Positions 18,358 through 27,854 are shown, counted from the first letter of the stretch. The stretch: DNA of 64,000 nucleotides from JACCZX01 sp963807155 (GCA_963807155.1 CAWEAZ010000023.1:1-64000), one strand, 5' to 3'. Notes: generated from the sequence alone by a model not told the origin. Program-made: numbers and translations.

Positions 18358-20575
18358 ATGGATGCGCGCCGTGCTTTGCGCAAGCTCGGCGCGGTGCCGC
18401 GCTGGCTGCTCGGGCTGGCCATCATCGCGGTGTTCGTCGCGATCGCGCTGCTGCCTCAAGGCCGTGAAGGGCTGTTCGGCCGGCTCGAAGCGATTGCATA
18501 CGACGCGCGCCTCGCGACCACGCTCGGCAAAGGCGGTGACCCGCAGGTCGTGATTGTCGATATCGACGAAGCGAGCTTGCGGCAGCAGGGCCGCTGGCCC
18601 TGGTCGCGCGACAAGGTGTCGTTGCTGACTCGACAGATTTTCGACAAGCATCATGCGCGCGCGATTGCGTTTGACGTCGTGTTTGCCGAGCGCGACCGCT
18701 CTGGCGGAGCCGACGTGTTATCGGCCTTGGGCTCGACGAGTTGCGCGGCGTTCCAGGATACAAGGATGCGATCGAGCGGCTCGTTCCGCAGCTCGATTTC
18801 GATGCGCAGCTGGCGAAGGCATTTACCACGCGCGACGTCGTGTTGAGCTTCGGCTTCGTTGCTGATCCGATTCGTGTGGGCACGCTGCCGCCGCCTTCGT
18901 TCAGCGAATCGCAACTGGCGCAGCAGGGCGCGCACATACGTATCGCACCGGAGCCCGGCTACGTTGCCAATCTAGCGGTGTTGCAGCAGGCTGCCACTGC
19001 GGGCGGTCACTTCGATCCCGTGTTCGACGCCGACAACGTCGTGCGGCGTGTGCCGATGCTGAAGCGCTACGGTGATGGCTACTACCCATCGTTGACGCTG
19101 GCGGTGCTCGGCGTCTCGCTCGAAGCGAAAACGATCAAGCCGATCACCGACAGCAATGGCGATCTCGAATGGATCGACGTCGGTGGCTTGCGGATTCCGG
19201 TCGCACCGGATGGCACGGCGTTGGTGCCGTATCGCGGACCGCGCGGAACTTTCAAGTACATCTCCGCGACCGAAGTGATGCAGGACCGTGTGCCGGCCGA
19301 TGCATTTGCCGGCGCGATCGTGCTGGTCGGCACCAGCGCCAAAGGGGCTGCAGGATTTGCGGCCGACGCCTGTCGCGCCCGACTACCCAGGTGTCGAGAT
19401 TCACGCGAGCTTGTTAACCGGCATGCTGAATGACGAAATGCTGTCGGTGCCGCCGGGCGCCAACGAAGCGTTGGCGATTGCGATGGTGATCGGCGGGCTG
19501 CTCGCGCTCTTTGCGCTGCCGTATCGCCGCCCATTGATCGGCACGCTCGGCGTGCTCGCGCTGATCGCGGTTGCGATCGGCGGCAATTTATATCTCTGGC
19601 ACTCCTCGCGTGTCGTCTATCCGCTGGCGGCGCTCGTCGTACTGCTGGTTGCATTGGGTGCGCTGAACCTGCTGACAGGTTTCGTGCGCGAAGCGCAAGC
19701 GATCCGCCAGCTGTCCGACATGTTCGGTGAGTATGTGCCACGCGAAAGAGTCGAGCAGATGCGCGAGAGCGGCGAGCGCTTCAGCATGCAGGGCGAAAGC
19801 CGCGAGATGACGGTGCTGTTTTCCGACGTTCGCAACTTCACCGCGCTGTCAGAGAATCTCGCGCCCGCGGACCTGTCGGCGATGCTGAACACCTATCTGA
19901 CGCGCATCACCGAGATCATCCACACGCATCACGGAACGATCGATAAGTACATCGGTGACGCGGTGATGGCGTTCTGGGGTGCGCCACTGGCGAACGAAGA
20001 GCACGCCACCGACGCGGTCCGTGCTGCGCTCGCGATGAACGCCGCGTTGCCGAAGCTGCGCGAGGAATTCACGGCACGCGGTTGGCCCGCGTTGTCGATC
20101 GGCGCCGGACTCAACAGCGGCACGATGAACGTCGGTGACATGGGATCGCAGTTCCGAAAGGCCTATACGGTGCTCGGAGACGCGGTGAACCTCGCATCAC
20201 GCCTGGAAGGATTGACCAAGGTTTACGGCGTCCCGATCCTGATCGGCGAAGACACGCGCAAGGCGGCACCCGGCATCATCTGCCGCGAAATCGATCGTGT
20301 GCGCGTCAAGGGACGCGATACACCGGTGACGATTTATCAGCCGCTCGCAGAGTCGCTTACGCCTGGTGAGCGCGCGGAGCTGGATCGCTATCACGCCGCA
20401 CTCGCGCTCTACCGCGAGCGCAAGTTCAGACGAGGCCGCGGCGGCATTTACATCGCTCGCCGCCGATCACAGCGAATGCGCTCTCTACGCGCTGTACATG
20501 GAGCGCGCTAGGAGCTACGAACGCCAGGCGCCGCCGGTCGATTGGGACGGCGCAACGGCGTTCGATACCAAGTAG
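18358..20575 (+). CDS. CHASE2-domain adenylate/guanylate cyclase (three frameshifts)
   Basis: About 738 residues. A signal/TM segment (WLLGLAIIAVFVAIALL) is followed by the extracytoplasmic CHASE2 sensor (VVIVDIDEASLRQQGRWPW, AIAFDVVFAERDRSG, IVLVGTSAKG), then three TM helices (around 19465-19680) and a class III cyclase catalytic domain with EMTVLFSDVRNFTALSE, IDKYIGDAVMAFWGAP and GLNSGTMNVGDMGS. It should make cAMP or cGMP in response to a periplasmic signal. Frame breaks: one base missing near 18733, one extra in GGGG near 19348, one extra near 20428. All domains are complete, so the gene is probably intact in the organism. Confidence 0.9.
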
Positions 20576-20974
20576 CTACTGAAATTTGCTGCGCAGCGGA
20601 TGAAGCGTGGCTCCCATGCGCTGGTGTACTGCATTGACTGCCTTCAGCGGGCGGAGCATGACCTTGAACTCTGTGATCTGGCCTTCTGCGTTCCACTTGA
20701 TCAGGTCCACGCCGTTGACGCTGACTCCGTCGATCTCGGTTTCAAACTCAAGCGCAGCGTCAGACGGCCCAACGACCTCACGGACATAGCGAAAAGTTTC
20801 GTTGACGAAAACATCGAGTGCCGCAGACAGATACCAGGCAGTCAGCTTTTTGCCACGCTGCGGCGTGTGAACCACGGGCGAATAGAACGCCACGTCTTCG
20901 GCCAGCAGTTGGTTTAGGCCCGAGGCGTCGTGCGTCTCAACAATGCGATGCCAGATCGTTAGTGGGCTATTCAT
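20576..20974 (-). CDS. NTF2-like (SnoaL-type) protein
   Basis: 132 residues from the ATG at 20974, which has GGAGA a few bases upstream. The N-terminus IWHRIVETHDASGLNQLLAEDVAFYSPVVHTP is the usual start of nuclear-transport-factor-2-like proteins; later strands VVGPSDAALEFETEIDGVSVNGVDLIKW support the cone-like fold. Such proteins bind or isomerise small hydrophobic molecules, but no substrate can be given. The start overlaps the stop of the CWC-type gene by eight bases, so the two are probably translated together. Confidence 0.82.
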   Translation of the reverse strand: MNSPLTIWHRIVETHDASGLNQLLAEDVAFYSPVVHTPQRGKKLTAWYLSAALDVFVNETFRYVREVVGPSDAALEFETEIDGVSVNGVDLIKWNAEGQITEFKVMLRPLKAVNAVHQRMGATLHPLRSKFQ

Positions 20975-21209
20975 GCGAAGTCTCCAGACGAGCCGACTCG
21001 GCAGCGGCACAGGCGGCGCAGATGCACGATGAGCCTCGGCAGGCGAGTGGCACGCGGCTGAGCAGCTCAGGGCTAAAAGAAGCGGCTTCGCACCAACAGG
21101 TGTTGTCGAAGTTGCCACTGCTCGCGGGGCCGCAGCCGTTCGGACCTCCGCACAGCGGACAGGTGAGCGGAGATGGCGCAAGCGAAGAGTCAGAGCGGCG
21201 TTGTTCCAT
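20967..21209 (-). CDS. Cysteine-rich CWC family protein
   Basis: 80 residues with ten cysteines in the CWC pattern: CPLCGGPNGCGP, then DNTCWCEAASFSPELLSRVP and SCICAACA. The arrangement suggests one or two small zinc-binding sites. The function of the family is unknown. It overlaps the downstream NTF2-like gene and lies just left of the cassette-like region; no attC site separates it from its neighbour, so I regard these two as resident genes. Confidence 0.85.
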   Translation of the reverse strand: MEQRRSDSSLAPSPLTCPLCGGPNGCGPASSGNFDNTCWCEAASFSPELLSRVPLACRGSSCICAACAAAESARLETSHE

Positions 21210-21285
21210 TTGCTGACATGCTGTTCTCGTGTTGCATAGCGAAGGTTAGCTGTTGCTGTGCCCGTCCTCAGTTATCTCGCGGTCG

Positions 21286-21374
21286 TAGTACTCAACCGTA
21301 TTCTCGGCGCGGAACATTTTTCGGAGCCTCCGCGCCCACAGTCGTTGGAGGTCCGCTCGAGCGAAGGGTTAGGC
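21286..21374 (-). repeat. Degenerate attC-like site downstream of the GNAT gene
   Basis: Read on the minus strand, it begins with a perfect R-box GCCTAAC at the GNAT stop, continues with the L-box-like TTCGCTCGAGCGGACC, and ends at GTTGAGT, which fits GTTRRRY. The internal stem GGCGCGGA/TCCGCGCC is present, but the outer L-box pairing expected of a functional site is poor. It is best read as a decayed or recombined attC. Confidence 0.5.
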
Positions 21375-21788
21375 TTCACTCAGGTAGCCACGCTCCAGCT
21401 GTTGCTGTTGGTTCTCAAAGATCGCCATGGCTGTCTTCATGCGCAGGAACCCAAACTTCCGGTAGAAGGGCTCCTTGCCCGGCACGGCATAGAGAATGAT
21501 CTTCTTGTGCCCGCGAGACCTCTCGACGAAGTAGCCGACGATCTGTTTTCCCAGGCCCGTGCGTTGATGGCTCGGCAGGACCGCGATGTCGCAGATGTAA
21601 GAACAGTCCGCGCCGTCGGCCAGTGCCCGACCTGCTGCGACGAGGCGAGCGTTGTCGTACACAAAGCACGTGAACATGCTGTTAGAGAACACCGTCTGTA
21701 GGTGCGATGGCTTCTTGTCGCCAAGCGGCGCCACTCGGTACAGCGCGGAGAGCTCTTCCCAGTCAACTCCGTCGATGAGTGCTTCCAT
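21369..21788 (-). CDS. GNAT family N-acetyltransferase (cassette gene)
   Basis: 139 residues. The acetyl-CoA-binding motif A is clear: CDIAVLPSHQRTGLGKQIVGYF (Q/RxxGxG/A as QRTGLG), followed by IILYAVPGKEPFYRKFGF, the motif B strand-helix. The N-terminal part resembles the YitI/aminoglycoside-like branch (SALYRVAPLGDKKP), but the substrate is unknown. It lies between an attC-like half on its 3' side and a canonical attC upstream, the layout of an integron gene cassette. The start at 21788 is 30 bases from the upstream attC end. Confidence 0.88.
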   Translation of the reverse strand: MEALIDGVDWEELSALYRVAPLGDKKPSHLQTVFSNSMFTCFVYDNARLVAAGRALADGADCSYICDIAVLPSHQRTGLGKQIVGYFVERSRGHKKIILYAVPGKEPFYRKFGFLRMKTAMAIFENQQQQLERGYLSEA

Positions 21789-21817
21789 TCCAGCGCCACG
21801 CGATCTCTCCTCGTGAA

Positions 21818-21907
21818 GCCTAACGATCAGGGTAACCGGCGCGCCGCGCCGACGTTCGCCAAATAGAAGTCATGAATCGGCGCGTCCGGTTGACCGCAAG
21901 GTTAGAC
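21818..21907 (-). repeat. attC recombination site of an integron cassette (canonical)
   Basis: On the minus strand the 90-base site starts four bases after the HXXEE stop with R-box GTCTAAC and ends with core site GTTAGGC. Between them the two arms, GGTCAACCGG...CGCGCCGA and TCGGCGCG...CCGGTTACCC, pair over a long imperfect stem with the asymmetric extra bases typical of attC; the loop region is about 28 bases. This is the expected structure of a gene-cassette recombination site. Confidence 0.85.
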
Positions 21908-21910
21908 CGC

Positions 21911-22399
21911 TCACGGCGACGGGATGAACGATGGATTGGCCGCCAGAAGCAAGACGCCTGCGTGAATGGCCGCGCCGAGCGCTGCGGCGCGCACGGCGAG
22001 GCCACGGCTAACGTGCGGAAGTACCTGCCGAAGCGCGTAGACGACGAGAGGAACGTAGAGGAACGCGGCCGTGACGGTGCCCGGTGAATAGGTGAAGGTG
22101 ACGACGCTGCCGACAATATGCAGCGCGGCATTGATGCCGAGAACAGTCGCAAGCGTGACGACGAGCCAAGCCCAGGAAGGCCGGGCTAGAACGAGGACGA
22201 CGGCAGCGACCATGAGGAGCCAGAAAATGGCGTTGATGAGGAGGAACTGAGGGTTCGAGATGTGCCGCCCCGATAGGTTCGCGACGTACGCCGGGAAGTG
22301 AAACCAATACTCCTCGACGATGTGAAGGCCGTACGCGAGCGGAAACAACCAGACCCAGAGCCCGGTCGAACATGAGCTGGTGCCAACGCTCTGACCCAC
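21911..22399 (-). CDS. HXXEE domain membrane protein (cassette gene)
   Basis: About 155-162 residues with four to five hydrophobic segments. The naming motif HIVEE lies in the first segment (WLFPLAYGLHIVEEYWFHFP), and a second conserved His is in INAALHIVGSVVTF. The frame opens at a GTG at 22399, but an ATG at 22373 in another frame would give MFDR joined to LWVWLFPLAYG if one G of the GGG near 22357 is extra; that looks like the more natural start. Function unknown. It ends four bases before the canonical attC, as cassette genes do. Confidence 0.75.
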   Translation of the reverse strand: MGQSVGTSSCSTGLWVWLFPLAYGLHIVEEYWFHFPAYVANLSGRHISNPQFLLINAIFWLLMVAAVVLVLARPSWAWLVVTLATVLGINAALHIVGSVVTFTYSPGTVTAAFLYVPLVVYALRQVLPHVSRGLAVRAAALGAAIHAGVLLLAANPSFIPSP

Positions 22400-22410
22400 T
22401 TACTTGAGCG

Positions 22411-22505
22411 GCCTAACGCCGTCTTCAATGACGCCGAGTGAGCGCAGCGAACGAGGGAACACCCGCGCGCAGTGCGGGTACGTCCGCTGGAACACATAGT
22501 TGGAC
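22411..22505 (-). repeat. attC-like site downstream of the GFA gene, possibly hybrid
   Basis: On the minus strand it starts six bases after the GFA stop with R-box GTCCAAC, followed by L-like TTCCAGCGGACG, and ends with GGCGTCATTGAAGACGGC and core site GTTAGGC. Each half looks like part of an attC, and a central hairpin ACCCGC/GCGGGT exists, but the two halves do not pair with each other. A hybrid of two sites or a decayed site is likely. Confidence 0.5.
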
Positions 22506-22510
22506 GGCAC

Positions 22511-22954
22511 TCATGTCTTGGCCTGGGCTGCGCGTGCTCGATGCGATCTAATCTCTTGTTTGGTCATTTGCGGTAATTGATCGCTGATGCTGTCCCAAGG
22601 TGCCCTCAGCTCGACATAGATGTGTTTGTCTGGCCTTATTCTCGGATCATCATCGAGCAACCCCGCCGGCACGAACCATGACCCGCCGTGTGTTGAGTTC
22701 GGCACCGGACATCCGCAGCGACTGCAGAAGCACTGGCGGTAAGGAGGCGGAGCTTCAACGACTGGTGCTTCAAACGTCTTTATCAGTTCTTTCCCTTCAA
22801 TCAGGCGGAAGTCCGCTCCTTGGACTAGCAGGCCTGCTCCGTAGGCTGAGCCGCTGGCCTTACGGCACCGACTGCAGTGGCAGAGCTCGAATGGACCTGA
22901 TGTTTGAGCGAACTCGAACTTGACGCCACCGCAGAGACAACTGCCTCGGACCAT
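22511..22954 (-). CDS. GFA family protein (glutathione-dependent formaldehyde-activating-like fold)
   Basis: 147 residues from the ATG at 22954. The zinc-binding cysteine pattern of the family is complete: GSCLCGGVKFEF, CHCSRCRKASGSAYGAGL and CFCSRCGCPVP. Many GFA-fold proteins are annotated after the formaldehyde-activating enzyme, but most have no shown activity; I do not claim one here. Its stop is directly followed by an attC-like site, so it may be the first cassette of the small cluster. Confidence 0.87.
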   Translation of the reverse strand: MVRGSCLCGGVKFEFAQTSGPFELCHCSRCRKASGSAYGAGLLVQGADFRLIEGKELIKTFEAPVVEAPPPYRQCFCSRCGCPVPNSTHGGSWFVPAGLLDDDPRIRPDKHIYVELRAPWDSISDQLPQMTKQEIRSHRARAAQAKT

Positions 22955-23219
22955 TGCGTACCTCCCGGCTATCCGTCTAGTGACGTCCAATTTGTTTTAG
23001 ATAGCAAGCGAACTGCTGGATAACATGACCATGGTGCGCTGCTCGAGCTCGTAAGTTATTGATTTCGGATCGACGACCGCAATTAACACTATCAGAGAAA
23101 CGCAGCGCGCAAAACGCTTCAGAGAGGCCACGCGCTATGGCCGCGCGGCGGTCACATCGGCGTCAACTCGACGTCGATTCGAGAGTTTCGAATTTCTCGA
23201 ACCAGCTTTTTAAGGTCAG

Positions 23220-24771
23220 CTACTGCCGTCGATATCCGACAACGCCGCGAATGTAGTTCGCCATGCCAGACGACACGTCGAAGTTGTAGCCCAGCCCAAC
23301 GCCGGTGCCGGTGTTGCCCACCAGAAATCCGTCGAAGCTTGCGCCCTGGATTGCGAGGCACCCGCCGCCGACACAACTCGCTGCGGGTGCAGAGTCCGTG
23401 AATCGTCCTGCGATTAGGGACGTATTGCCGCTCATCGAATAGACCGCACCCGTGAAGCCGACTTGCAGGCCGATCAGTGACGCGGTGGCTTGGCCGAAAT
23501 CAATGGACACTTGGCCGCCCGACACCAGCGTGCCCGTCTGTCCGTTCATGCTCATCGTCGGCGACGTTCCGCCGACCGGGTTGTAATTCACGCGGCCCGA
23601 AGTTGGCAGGTTGGTTGCGGCATTGCCGTAGATGTAGTGCAGCGGTTCTCCATTGCGACTGGTTGGATCACCGGCCGGACCTGTTTCAATGGTTGAACCG
23701 GCACCTGCCCAGCGTCCCCAGTTCAGATTGCCGGCTAATGCATCACTGCCGACATCGGCGAGCATTGCAGTTCCGAGCGTCGCTCTGACGTTGAGGTCAT
23801 TGATTGCGATCACCGCGCCGGCCTGATTCAGCGTTGCCGTCGTCGTTGGGCTGTCGCCGATCGACGTGCTCGGTGAAACCATTACGCCGATCGCACCGGC
23901 GAACGTCGGCGGGGGCGACGGGGGCGGTGGTGGTGGTGGCGGCGGCGGCGGAGGTGGTGGCGGAGGTGGTGGTGGAGGTGCAGGTGGCGCCGGGGGCGGC
24001 AGTGGCGGACGCTCGCGATCTTCGGTCGCCTGATATCCGACGTCACCCTGCAAGGTGGTAGCAGGCGGCGGCGGCTCCGGTACCTTGGGCAGGCTTAACG
24101 ACGCCAGCAGTGTTGTCGGCGCCGTCGACTCGACGCGAGTCAACATGAACTCGGGTGGTGTCAGTACGCGTTGCGGCACGTTGTTGTCGGGCACGAGGAA
24201 ATACTCGCGAGCACCGAACTCGACCTGTGCACCGAATGCCGTCACCGCAAGCCGCCCGTCGAAGACAGCGCCGTGCACTCCGGCCGGGGCTGTGGTTCCG
24301 TTGGCGCGGCGACATTGATCGGGCGCGCACGTCATTAGTTCGTAGTGCGTGCCGCGAATACCGATCGTCGCTTGCGACGTCAGCACTTGATACTGGTCTC
24401 GATTGATGCGGCCGATCTGTCCGGTTATGGTGCGGAAGCCGCCTTTGACCAGCCGAAATACTGCTCGCTCGGGACCGCTGCCCGGGCTCTGAAAACTGTA
24501 GCCGTCGATATGAAATTCGGAGTCGGGTCGCAGCGCGACCAGCGCGTCGTCAGAGAAGCGCAACTGCGCATGGCTTTGCGCACCTGTGATGACGCGATCG
24601 CCGACGCGCACCTCGCCGCCTTGCGCGAGCTTTACTCTGATCGTTGGCACGCTGGACGGCGACTTCGCCAACCGCCATCACAACTCTGCCAGCCGTCTGC
24701 GCAACCGCTTTCGCGATTGGCAGCATTGTCACGCTCAGCCCAACCACGCCGATAGCCGTTCGCAATCGCAT
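23220..24771 (-). CDS. FecR-domain protein with polyproline linker and TbpB-like C-terminal barrel, copy 1 (one frameshift)
   Basis: About 516 residues. It starts at ATG 24771 with a Sec signal ending AKAVAQ. The FecR domain (about 30-150) shows VRVGDRVITGAQSHAQLRFSD, ALRPDSEFHIDGY, RAVFRLVKGGFRTITGQIG and ATIGIRGTHYEL. A proline-rich linker of more than twenty consecutive prolines follows. The C-terminal ~220 residues are Gly/Ser/Thr-rich beta structure (LHYIYGNAATNLPTSGRVNY, GFLVGNTGTGVGLGYNF, ending YIRGVVGYRRQ), resembling the TbpB-type eight-stranded barrel. The frame breaks near 24640, joining RAND to RVKLAQGGEV. There is no lipobox. Paralogue of the next gene; likely cargo or partner of the Slam-like protein upstream. 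Confidence 0.75.
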
Positions 24772-24852
24772 TGCACGTTCCCCGACTCTCGCCGCTATTA
24801 CGCGGCGCATCATCGCGTGCCGAGAAAACTGTGAAACGCTTGAAACGACCTG

Positions 24853-26415
24853 CTATTGCCTCCGATAACCGACGACGCCCCGGATGAAGTCCAGCACGCT
24901 ACTGCCTACGATGATGCCGTAGCCCATGCCGACGCCGGTGCCGGTGTTGCCTACCAGGAATCCGGTGAATCCCGATGCTGCGATCGGCTGACAGGAAGCG
25001 CCGGTGCAGTTTGCGGTACCGAGCGCCGTCGCAAAGTTACCTGCGGCCAGTGGCGCGGTGCCACTCAACGTGTAGGTCGCGCCCGTGAACCCGACCTGCA
25101 GGGCGGTGAGCTGAGCAACCGCTTGACCAAAGTCGATCACCATCGTGCCGCCGGAGAGCAGCGTGCCCGTCTGCCCAGTGGATTGGAGCGTTGGTGTTGT
25201 GCCACCGACCGGGTTGTAGTTCACGCGCCCGTTGGTGGGAAGATTGGTCGCAGCAGCGCCATAGATGTAGTGCAACGGCTGCCCGCCCAAATTCATTTGG
25301 CCGCCGACGATCGACGAGCCTGCGCCAACCCAGCGGCCCCAGTTCAGATTGCCGGACAGCGCATCGCTGCCGACATCCGCAAGTGTTGCGGTGCCGAGTG
25401 TCGCACTGAACGCCGGATGCGTAATCGTGGTGACAGCGCCATTGCTGTTTAACGTCACCTGCAGTTGCGGGTTGCCGCTCACATCGACGAATGGCACCGG
25501 ACCGACAAATGCGCCGATCGTGCCGTTGAATGTCGGCGGCGTAGGTGGCGGCACGGGAGGTGGCGTCGGGGGCGGTGGTGTCGGGGGCTGCGGCGGCGGC
25601 GGCGGGGGTGGCGGCAGCGCCAGGCGTTGCTTGCTGAGATCTTCCGTCGACTGATACCGGTCGTCTTCCAGCGCGCTGGTGTGTTGTTGTGAGACGCGGA
25701 TCCACACGGATGAATCCCCCGCTGGCTGCCCGATTTGAAGCGACGCGATGTTCTGCCGTGCGGGTGCGGCGTTCACGCGGGTCAGCATGAATTCGGGCGG
25801 CGACAACAGGCGCTGCGGCACATCGTTGTCTGGAACGAAGAAGTATTCGCGCGCGCCGAACTCGGCTTGTTCGCCGCGCGCCGCGACCGCGAGGCGTCCG
25901 TCATAGACGCCGCCGTAAAGACCCGCAGCGGCTGCGGTGCCGTCGCGACGCGTGCACTGCAAAGGCGCGCAGATCAGCAACTCATAGCTCGTTCCGCGAA
26001 TGCCGATCGTCGCCTGCGTCGTCAGCACTTGATACTGATCGCGATTGACGCGGCCGATCTGACCGGTCACCGTGCGAAAGCCGCCTCTGACCAATCTGAA
26101 CACCGCGCGCTCGGGGCCGCTCCCCGGCGATTGAAAGCTGTAGCCATCGAGCAGAAATTCGGACTCCGGCCGCAGCGCGACCAACGCTTCGTCGGAAAAG
26201 CGCAGTTGCGCATGACTCTGCACAGCGGTCGTGACGCGATCGCCGACCTGCACATCGGACCCTTGCGTCAGCTTGACGCGATCGGCTGCGCGCTGCGCGG
26301 CTACGTCTCCGACAGCCATCACGACGCGCGCGGCGGTTTGCGCTACTGCCTTCGCCATCGGTAGCAGCGCGAGAGAAAATCCCAGGGCTCCGGCGATTCC
26401 GTAGCGCAGACGCAT
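24853..26415 (-). CDS. FecR-domain protein with polyproline linker and TbpB-like C-terminal barrel, copy 2
   Basis: 520 residues, intact. ATG 26415 is preceded by GGAGCGG and opens a Sec signal (GFSLALLPMAKAVAQ). The FecR domain (about 30-150) matches copy 1 closely (VQVGDRVTTAVQSHAQLRFSDEAL, ATIGIRGTSYELL). The linker is P-rich but shorter and broken by T/V. The C-terminal beta domain ends DFIRGVVGYRRQ, nearly the same as copy 1. FecR domains usually sense or transmit signals in the periplasm; no sigma/TonB partner is present here, so this family is more likely structural or secreted. Directly downstream (23 bases) of the Slam-like gene. Confidence 0.78.
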   Translation of the reverse strand: MRLRYGIAGALGFSLALLPMAKAVAQTAARVVMAVGDVAAQRAADRVKLTQGSDVQVGDRVTTAVQSHAQLRFSDEALVALRPESEFLLDGYSFQSPGSGPERAVFRLVRGGFRTVTGQIGRVNRDQYQVLTTQATIGIRGTSYELLICAPLQCTRRDGTAAAAGLYGGVYDGRLAVAARGEQAEFGAREYFFVPDNDVPQRLLSPPEFMLTRVNAAPARQNIASLQIGQPAGDSSVWIRVSQQHTSALEDDRYQSTEDLSKQRLALPPPPPPPPQPPTPPPPTPPPVPPPTPPTFNGTIGAFVGPVPFVDVSGNPQLQVTLNSNGAVTTITHPAFSATLGTATLADVGSDALSGNLNWGRWVGAGSSIVGGQMNLGGQPLHYIYGAAATNLPTNGRVNYNPVGGTTPTLQSTGQTGTLLSGGTMVIDFGQAVAQLTALQVGFTGATYTLSGTAPLAAGNFATALGTANCTGASCQPIAASGFTGFLVGNTGTGVGMGYGIIVGSSVLDFIRGVVGYRRQ

Positions 26416-26437
26416 GGCCGCTCCTAATGGCTGATCG

Positions 26438-27767
26438 TTACTTGAATTCGAAACGCGCTTTGGCCATGACGGTATGGCGATCGAAGCTGAACAACTCCAG
26501 GTTCGAATCGTTGCGTGCATACGTGTACTCGAGCCGCCCCGACCAACCACCGCCGAAGTAATACACCGCTCGTGCAGCTGCGCTCCAATAGTCGTCTTCG
26601 CGCGTCACGCCGAGCAGCGGCACTTCAGCGTCATATTCGCTGCGCGTGTAACCGACCGAAGCGCTCAACGCCCAGCGCGGCGACGGTGACACGACGAGGT
26701 CGAAGTTGACGCCTGAGAGCGTGCGCACCAGATCGGGCCGATCGCGCCGGGTGTCTTCCTCGCCATAGAACACGCCAATGTTGATCGCCGGCTGCCAGTT
26801 GACGAGCCAGGCGCGCCGGTAATTGATCGCAATCGCGGCGAGATCGGCATCCCGCACATCGTTCACCCGAATACGACAGCCGCGCGAACTGCGGCACGAC
26901 CGCAATGCTAGAGACAGGTGACAGCGCATAGCGCCATTCGAATCCGCCGCCTGTGCTGCGGCGGTAGTTGTCGCCGTCGATTCGCAGATCGCCGTAGGTC
27001 GCCGACAGCGCGAAGATATTCGGGCCGCGTTCATAGCTGACGCCCGCGCTTGCGGCCAGCACGCCTAGATCGAAATCGTGCTCGCTCTGATAAAACGTGC
27101 CCTGCGCATCGAACGATCCGAACACCGACCAGCCCGGCGCGAACGGCTGATTGATCTGACCGCCAATCGCGGCGAAGCCGAAGCCGTCGGATTTCTCGAC
27201 GCCGGTATCGAGTACCGTCACGGGTCCGAGCACCGGCAACGAGATATCGGCCTGCGCCACGCCGCCGTTGACATTGCTGTCGTAGCCGATGCCGGCTTCG
27301 AAATACAGCAGCGTGCGCCGTCGATACAGTGACTCGCGCTGGAACAGCGCATCGAGGTAACGGTTGATGCCTGCCTGCACGTCAGCCGGCGGCTTCAACG
27401 TCTGAATCGCTTCGAATTCGGTGCGTGCGCGAACGTCGTCGCCTGCATGGTAATAAGCGCGCGCCAGCTCTAGCCTGCCGCGCGCATCTTCAGGGTTCAG
27501 CAGTACATAGCGCTCAAGCGCGATGGCACCTTCTCCGGCGCGTCCGATGTCGACCAATGCAATGCCGCACCACAGGTCGCGCTGCGGAAAATCACGCTCG
27601 GACTTGCAAAAGCGCTCGTAGGCTTGCGCTGATCGGCCCGATTCGACCAATGCTCGCAGCTGCGCCGTCTCGGCTTCAGTGACCTGTGCGTGCGCCGCTG
27701 ATACAACACAAACAGCGGCCAAAAGCGTCGCGCACTTTGTCCCACCCCCCGCAATCGCCCCTGGCAT
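26438..27767 (-). CDS. Slam/DUF560-like outer-membrane protein with TPR domain (one frameshift)
   Basis: About 442 residues. ATG 27767 (GGGAGAAG upstream) opens a signal ending SAAHAQ. Residues about 30-165 are TPR-like helices (LRALVESGRSAQAYERFC, ALERYVLLNPEDARGRLELARAYYHAGD). Then comes the DUF560 hallmark GIGYDSNVNGG and a series of amphipathic strands ending AKARFEFK. This is the layout of surface lipoprotein assembly modulators, the outer-membrane translocons of type XI secretion. The frame breaks near 26872, joining ARLSYS to VNDVRDADLAAIAI. It heads an operon with the two FecR-barrel genes, which are its likely substrates. Other TPR-barrel proteins are possible. Confidence 0.78.
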
Positions 27768-27854
27768 GTTGTTGTCTTCTCCCACCGCGTACCGATGTTC
27801 GAGCGCGGGGCAGACTAGCATCGGCACTGTCGCAGTGACAAGGTTGTAAGTGAC

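Noticed and set aside
23900..24005. GGT/GGC trinucleotide tract as a microsatellite or CRISPR-like repeat
   Set aside because: It encodes the polyproline linker of a FecR-barrel protein on the minus strand; no spacers or regular repeat units.
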